Part shown: positions 60,301 to 64,000 of the stretch, piece after piece
How positions within the stretch are numbered: position 1 is the first letter of the stretch
Layout: every line of letters begins with the position of its first letter
DNA from: Xiphias gladius
Taxonomy: Eukaryota > Chordata > Actinopteri > Istiophoriformes > Xiphiidae
Assembly: GCF_016859285.1 (NCBI RefSeq)
Contig: NC_053414.1
Span: forward strand, 4,733,517 to 4,797,516
Direction: 5' to 3'
DNA length: 64,000 nt
Position numbers and translations under genes: made by a program
Notes under the pieces: generated by a model
The model's database searches: none
The model's input: the letters and a program-made list of their open reading frames with translations, nothing else
What the model was told of the DNA's origin: nothing

Positions 60301-63300
60301 GTCTCTGCTCTCATCCCGGCCCTTACCATCCCCGTCAACCTTCTGGATGGGCTCAGAGGGCGCGGAGGCCTCGCTGGAGCCATACACGTTGACCGAATAG
60401 ACTCGGAACTGGTACTTTTGCCCGTCTTGCAAATCAAAAACCGGGTAACGAGGTGAGTGCAGTTTGACTGCTGTGTTGATCCGCTGCCATGCTCCAGTGC
60501 CTGCTAAGCACTGTGGGAGAGTCGGGGAAGGGAGGGGTGGGGGTTGAGAAGGTACAGCCATCTGCGACAACCTCATCAATGTAGCATAAACACAAAGAGG
60601 AGCTTTCAGGTTGCAAGTGATGTATTTTTGCATAGTTGGGGCTCAATTTAGTTTTAATTTGATCACACCTAGATGTAAATATTTCACTGATATATAAATC
60701 TGAAGCATCAAAGTGCATGTGTTAAATCTGGGGAAAGGTGTGATCACTGTCCTGATCACTGTTGAGAGAATCTGCTGTTCATAGGGAACCCACTAAAGGT
60801 AAAGATACACATGCTGTTCTTTCAGAGTACAGGAACTCCGATAATAAATTAGCAACTATAATTGTTTTTACATAAGCATCCAACATAAAAGGAATATTTT
60901 GGCAAGAATCCCTCAAATCTGGCCATAACAGAGAAATGCCAAGGATATGTAATAAAGTTAGACCTTTCACACATGATCAAACTTAACTATAAACCCGTGC
61001 ACACAGAATATACAAAGAATCCTGTAAGAGGCACCTGTGCATTTTCTTTTTGCATATCTGCCAACATTTATGCTGATGTTGATGTATGAGCCATATTACC
61101 TACCAACTGTTTAGGATTAACTGTCAATTATTTCAATTAAATGGAAGATGTTAGCGTCCTTCTACGGATTTTTTTACTCCATATTTGGAGTCTGCGTTAA
61201 TTACAGTTAAGTGGAGACCCAACAATGCAAATGCAGTAATATGTGGTGAGCTTTCAGTATGTGCTCGTAATATTAAACAAGCATAAAAAACACATTTAAT
61301 CTCTTAAACTGTGCTGGTTCGTCCGACTACCCGTGTGATACTGTCATGCATGGAAGGAGTTTCAAGAAACACGAAGGGTAATCTAAAAGGGAAATCCCAG
61401 AGTTTAAGAGGTTAACGTCTTTTTTATCTTTCAACTGCAGGACTGAGAGCTACACTGACGGAAATGGATGGCCAAAGGGGAAGCGACACACACCTTCTCG
61501 ATGACGTACCACGGCGGAGCCCGTCCGCGAGGGCTGGGAGGCTTCCAGCTCAGCACGACGTACGATTTGAAAACCTCAGATGCATGCACATCGGTGGGCT
61601 CCCCTGGGATAGTTACATAGCCTAGATGGGGAGCGAACGGTGTTGAGGCATAAAGTACATACAGACGCAGCTACTGCACAAGTCCCACATTATGCCCTTT
61701 TTTTTGTTGTTGTTCTTTTTTCCTGAATGTTGTAAAGTGTTTTTAATAATGCATTTTATGACAATTTATTAATAAATGGAGTTTTAAAAAAGGCACTATT
61801 GAATTAATTAAAAAAAAAAAAATTCAAACTGAAAGCTGAAGCGCCGTCCCCTTCTAAAGCTGTCCTACGCTCTATTAGACTCGGACAGACAATGTACAGT
61901 ACTTTCTTATACAGGGTGTCTTCCGGTGGTCTTTCTTAAAAGCTGAACAATCCATTTTGTTTTGTCCCCCTTTTACTATACTGGTCAGTAAAATTGGTCC
62001 TCGGCATTTTAACAAAAGGTAAAAATATTATTTTGTTAGCATTCAACAACAGCAGCAACATATCCAATGCCACTGAAGAGCTCTCAAAGCCTCATGGGAG
62101 GTTTGGTTGTTGAGTGCTAACGACAAATGGGCTTTTTTTTCTCGTTCGGAATGACCGTACTAATTTAGCGGCTAGGGAAGCGGATGCTCATTTAAGTTTA
62201 GTTGAGTAAACCTCAGTATCGTGTTTCAGCCTTTCATAAAGAAAGATGAAAGAATGAATCCTACAGACATAGATAAATACAGAGTTTTTAATTTTTTGTA
62301 ACAGAGTCACTTTAGAACTCTAAAGACCAACGATTTAGCAATAGTCGAGTATTCCGCAGTACAATGTGGGACTTCTGCAATGGCCTCATCTGTAAAATCA
62401 TACGAACGCATATATGCGTCAACATAATTTTTTAGTTTTTAGATTAGGTTTTTTGCCACAGGTTTAGCGTTAAAGTGGAGAAGGACATACTCGGCACACT
62501 TTGGAGTAGGAAGAAAACTGGTTTAATTGAAAAAAAGTAAAAACCGTTTCCGTCTATTAAAGTGTGAACGGAAGAGTTAGATCGAAAATGGCACCGCAAC
62601 AGTTAGGATGGGAAAAAAATGGAAAAATGGTTTTGTTTGTGTAGCGTTAAATTCAAGAAGTTAGAGCAAATGACAGATTAGTTTTGAGTTCACACTGCAG
62701 ATGTTAGGTCTGTTTTTAGTTTTTACATTTTTTTCCAGCGTGATCTTTTTATCTGCAGTTTATATTATATTTTTTTTCTATAGTTTTCATGAAAAAATTA
62801 GGGAAGCTTGACTGGTGTCGGTGTGTATAAAAGTCTGAAATCTTAGGCAGCTAATTTTTTACTGACATATCGTAGAATAAAGAGGTAAGAAAGGAATTCT
62901 ACATTTGTATCAGAGCTGCATGGAAAAGAATGACAATGTGAACAAGATTGGAAAATAAAAAAAAAGAATCTTTCATATTTTGATGTTAATCTGGGAATTC
63001 AAAGAAAAAAATTCTAAAAAAGTAATCCTGGCTTTATTCTCCAGATTGTGATGTTTTTTTTTTCCAGAATTATGAGACTAATCCTCATAACTGTTTTAGA
63101 ACTTTTATTCATGCGGTCCTTTTTGTTTATTCTTATTAGAGAGCTGATAATCTCTATTTAATCACCACTGTAAATGGTAGAAACGGATTTGAACTATAAT
63201 AAGCCTCAATGTTTGGCTGTGAAGATGTTGAAGGATGTTACTGTAAGGTGGATGAGAATCAGGATAATACATTATTATTACATAACTACATTTTTATTTA

Positions 63301-63811
63301 CAGTACAACTCCCCTTTTAAAGTGTAAAATGCATGTTATTTTGATGGTGTTGATGGGATTTGGAAAGAGGGATTGTTGTTAGTATTTGGTCTGTGTGAGA
63401 TTATGAGGAAGTGGTTTAAAGGATTAAGATCAGATATCTGAACCCAGATCCGTCTATGTATACTACTGTACCTTCCAGGTCATCGTCCTTTATCACTATG
63501 TCGGATTTTCCATCGATTTTAATCACTGTTGCAGGAAATGACAACAACAGATCCATTAGAAAAATGCTTGTTTCCCACGGTTGTGTGTTTTGTATTTACC
63601 TTCCTCTGTACCTTGCAGCCTCTCGCTCTCAGCCGCGTCGAGCGCGGTCACTTTGTCTGACTTGCGGGACGGCCTGCTGATCCCGGCACTGTTCACGGCT
63701 CTGACCCGGAAGTGGTAGGAGTGGCCCACGCTCAGGCCGTGCACTGGGTATTTACAGACCTTCACTGGGGCGTCATTGCACTGGACCCAGGTGTCGCTAC
63801 CAGCTTCACAC
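43396..63811 (-). CDS. myom2: Myomesin-2 / M-protein, 3' part (26 exons, 5' partial)
   Basis: Sarcomere M-band protein that cross-links myosin filaments and binds titin (family knowledge). The window holds 26 exons coding 1120 residues; the N-terminal Ig domains and start of FN3-1 lie past the right edge (human MYOM2 is about 1465 residues). Order as in the family: end of FN3-1, linker, FN3-2 to FN3-5, then Ig domains joined by short helical linkers. Residue text such as RNTKSSVFVQWEAPKH, CEAWTMEQPGPAYDLSF, QIHDGKAKVQSSLVLVGD, FAEKNRGRVVGGLPDVVTIM and VSVYKHGEQIP follows human MYOM2 rather than MYOM1 or MYOM3. Phases close at all 25 junctions (3363 nt). Exon details are split over the next entries. 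Confidence 0.92.
43939..53646 (-). CDS. myom2: myom2 Ig-domain block
   Basis: Exons 53487-53646 and 52152-52258 (first Ig here: FVWSKNYKPI, DKDDLGKYSVVVTDTDG), linker 51974-52018, 51565-51701 and 50577-50721 (next Ig: RFWLQAVKLSPSVSYRFIVN, SEGTYTVQIHDGKAK), helical linker 49509-49568 (ALKEAEFQRKEHIRKQ), 48971-49038, 48640-48753 and 47737-47824 (Ig: VTEHCTVMLACKVANVKKET, KDQGVYKAVLSDDRGKD), linker 47574-47612, 46888-46993 and 45363-45526 (Ig: LVLQCTPEGIRLQC), then linker exons 45098-45134, 44978-45000 (23 nt) and 44552-44607. The charged helices between Ig domains match the elastic linkers known in myomesins. All joins are in phase. Confidence 0.9.
44648..44680. repeat. (AAC)n microsatellite in myom2 intron
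   Basis: About eight AAC units followed by CGACGACG, within the intron between exons 44552-44607 and 44978-45000. Confidence 0.8.
46340..46368. repeat. Poly(A) tract in myom2 intron
   Basis: A run of about 24 A with no associated coding sequence. It may be a retrotransposon tail or replication slippage. Confidence 0.6.
52809..52926. repeat. Inverted repeat (40-bp arms) in myom2 intron
   Basis: The left arm runs from TCTGTAATTGCTACGTGAAG to GGACTTGCTTGAAG and the right arm is its near-perfect reverse complement (CTTCAAGCAAGTCC to AGCACTTACAGA). The inner part includes GATGAGAGGTGAAAC. This layout is common in dispersed fish repeats. It would fold as a hairpin with a loop of about 37 nt. Confidence 0.65.
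54306..54350. repeat. (TA)n microsatellite in myom2 intron
   Basis: An almost pure TA tract of about 40 bp. It creates a spurious IYIYIY peptide on the minus strand. Confidence 0.85.
54613..63811 (-). CDS. myom2: myom2 fibronectin type III block
   Basis: Exons 63612-63811 (end of FN3-1, with HGLSVGHSYHFRVRAVNSAG), 63472-63525 (17-codon linker VIKIDGKSDIVIKDDDLEG with its flanks), FN3-2 61494-61621 and 60327-60510, FN3-3 57903-58077 and 57468-57589, FN3-4 56563-56750 and 56207-56333, FN3-5 55029-55207 and 54613-54727. Each FN3 is split into two exons by an intron, a regular pattern typical of myomesins. Each second half carries the GxxYxFRVxAVN-type signature (GESYVFRVQAVN, GETYVFKVRAVN). Introns of 0.1 to 2.2 kb between them hold no other gene that I see. 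Confidence 0.9.
61622..63471 (-). other. myom2: Large myom2 intron
   Basis: About 1.85 kb of AT-rich intron sequence between the linker exon and FN3-2. I saw no additional exon, RNA gene or recognisable repeat beyond short homopolymers. Another intron of 2.2 kb (58078-60326) is likewise featureless to my reading. Confidence 0.5.
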
Positions 63812-64000
63812 CTACACATTGGATCAGGACACGGCATCAACAGCAGGTAAATCTCATTTTCATTTTCCCGGGTTTAAAAAATAAACAGATTTTTTTTTTT
63901 TGTGCCTGTGTAAAAAATAACTCCAAAGTGACCATAAGTCACTTTTTTTTCTGTATATTTGTGTATATTTAAAGTAAATTAACTTCCCATCATCAACGAT

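Noticed and set aside
1-64000. tRNA, rRNA and CRISPR features
   Set aside because: I looked for cloverleaf cores (GGTTCRAAT-like T arms) and regularly spaced identical repeats and found none that hold up; the only repeats are microsatellites and transposon remnants.

Overview
The window looks like nuclear DNA from a ray-finned, probably percomorph (spiny-rayed) fish. It has multi-exon genes with GT/AG introns, long AT-rich introns, Tc1-like transposon remnants, short inverted-repeat elements and microsatellites. The encoded proteins resemble their human orthologues over long stretches. No prokaryotic, viral or CRISPR feature was seen.

Layout, left to right: (1) about 1.6-9.0 kb, + strand: the 3' end of a type IX collagen alpha-1 gene (col9a1), nine exons, ending in the C-x4-C motif, a stop and a poly(A) signal. 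(2) about 11.6-20.2 kb, - strand: a complete ptp4a1 (PRL-1 phosphatase) in five coding exons giving exactly 173 residues with a CCIQ prenylation box; a CpG-rich putative promoter and 5' UTR exon lies near 20.0-20.2 kb. (3) 24.4-28.7 kb, + strand: a complete lgsn (lengsin, a glutamine-synthetase-fold lens protein) in four exons, starting from an 8-codon first exon behind a TATA box and two tiny upstream ORFs. (4) about 30.9-42.6 kb, - strand: fam83b, with three clean exons and a first coding exon that contains a diverged, frame-breaking tandem duplication. (5) 42.7-63.8 kb, - strand: the 3' part of myom2 (M-protein of the sarcomere M-band), 26 exons covering the end of FN3 domain 1 through the last Ig domain, followed by a KSPTP-repeat tail; its 5' exons lie beyond the right edge.

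In human, COL9A1, PTP4A1, LGSN and FAM83B all lie on the proximal part of chromosome 6, so most of the window is a conserved but compacted block. MYOM2 is on human 8p23, so its position beside fam83b marks a lineage difference. The genes do not form one pathway. col9a1 and ptp4a1 converge, and lgsn and fam83b converge, so each pair shares a 3'-3' intergenic space.

Exon boundaries were set by matching splice sites and reading phases. For col9a1, ptp4a1, lgsn and myom2 the phases close perfectly. For fam83b they close for every exon except the first. Orthologue comparisons rest on recalled family sequences, not on a database search.
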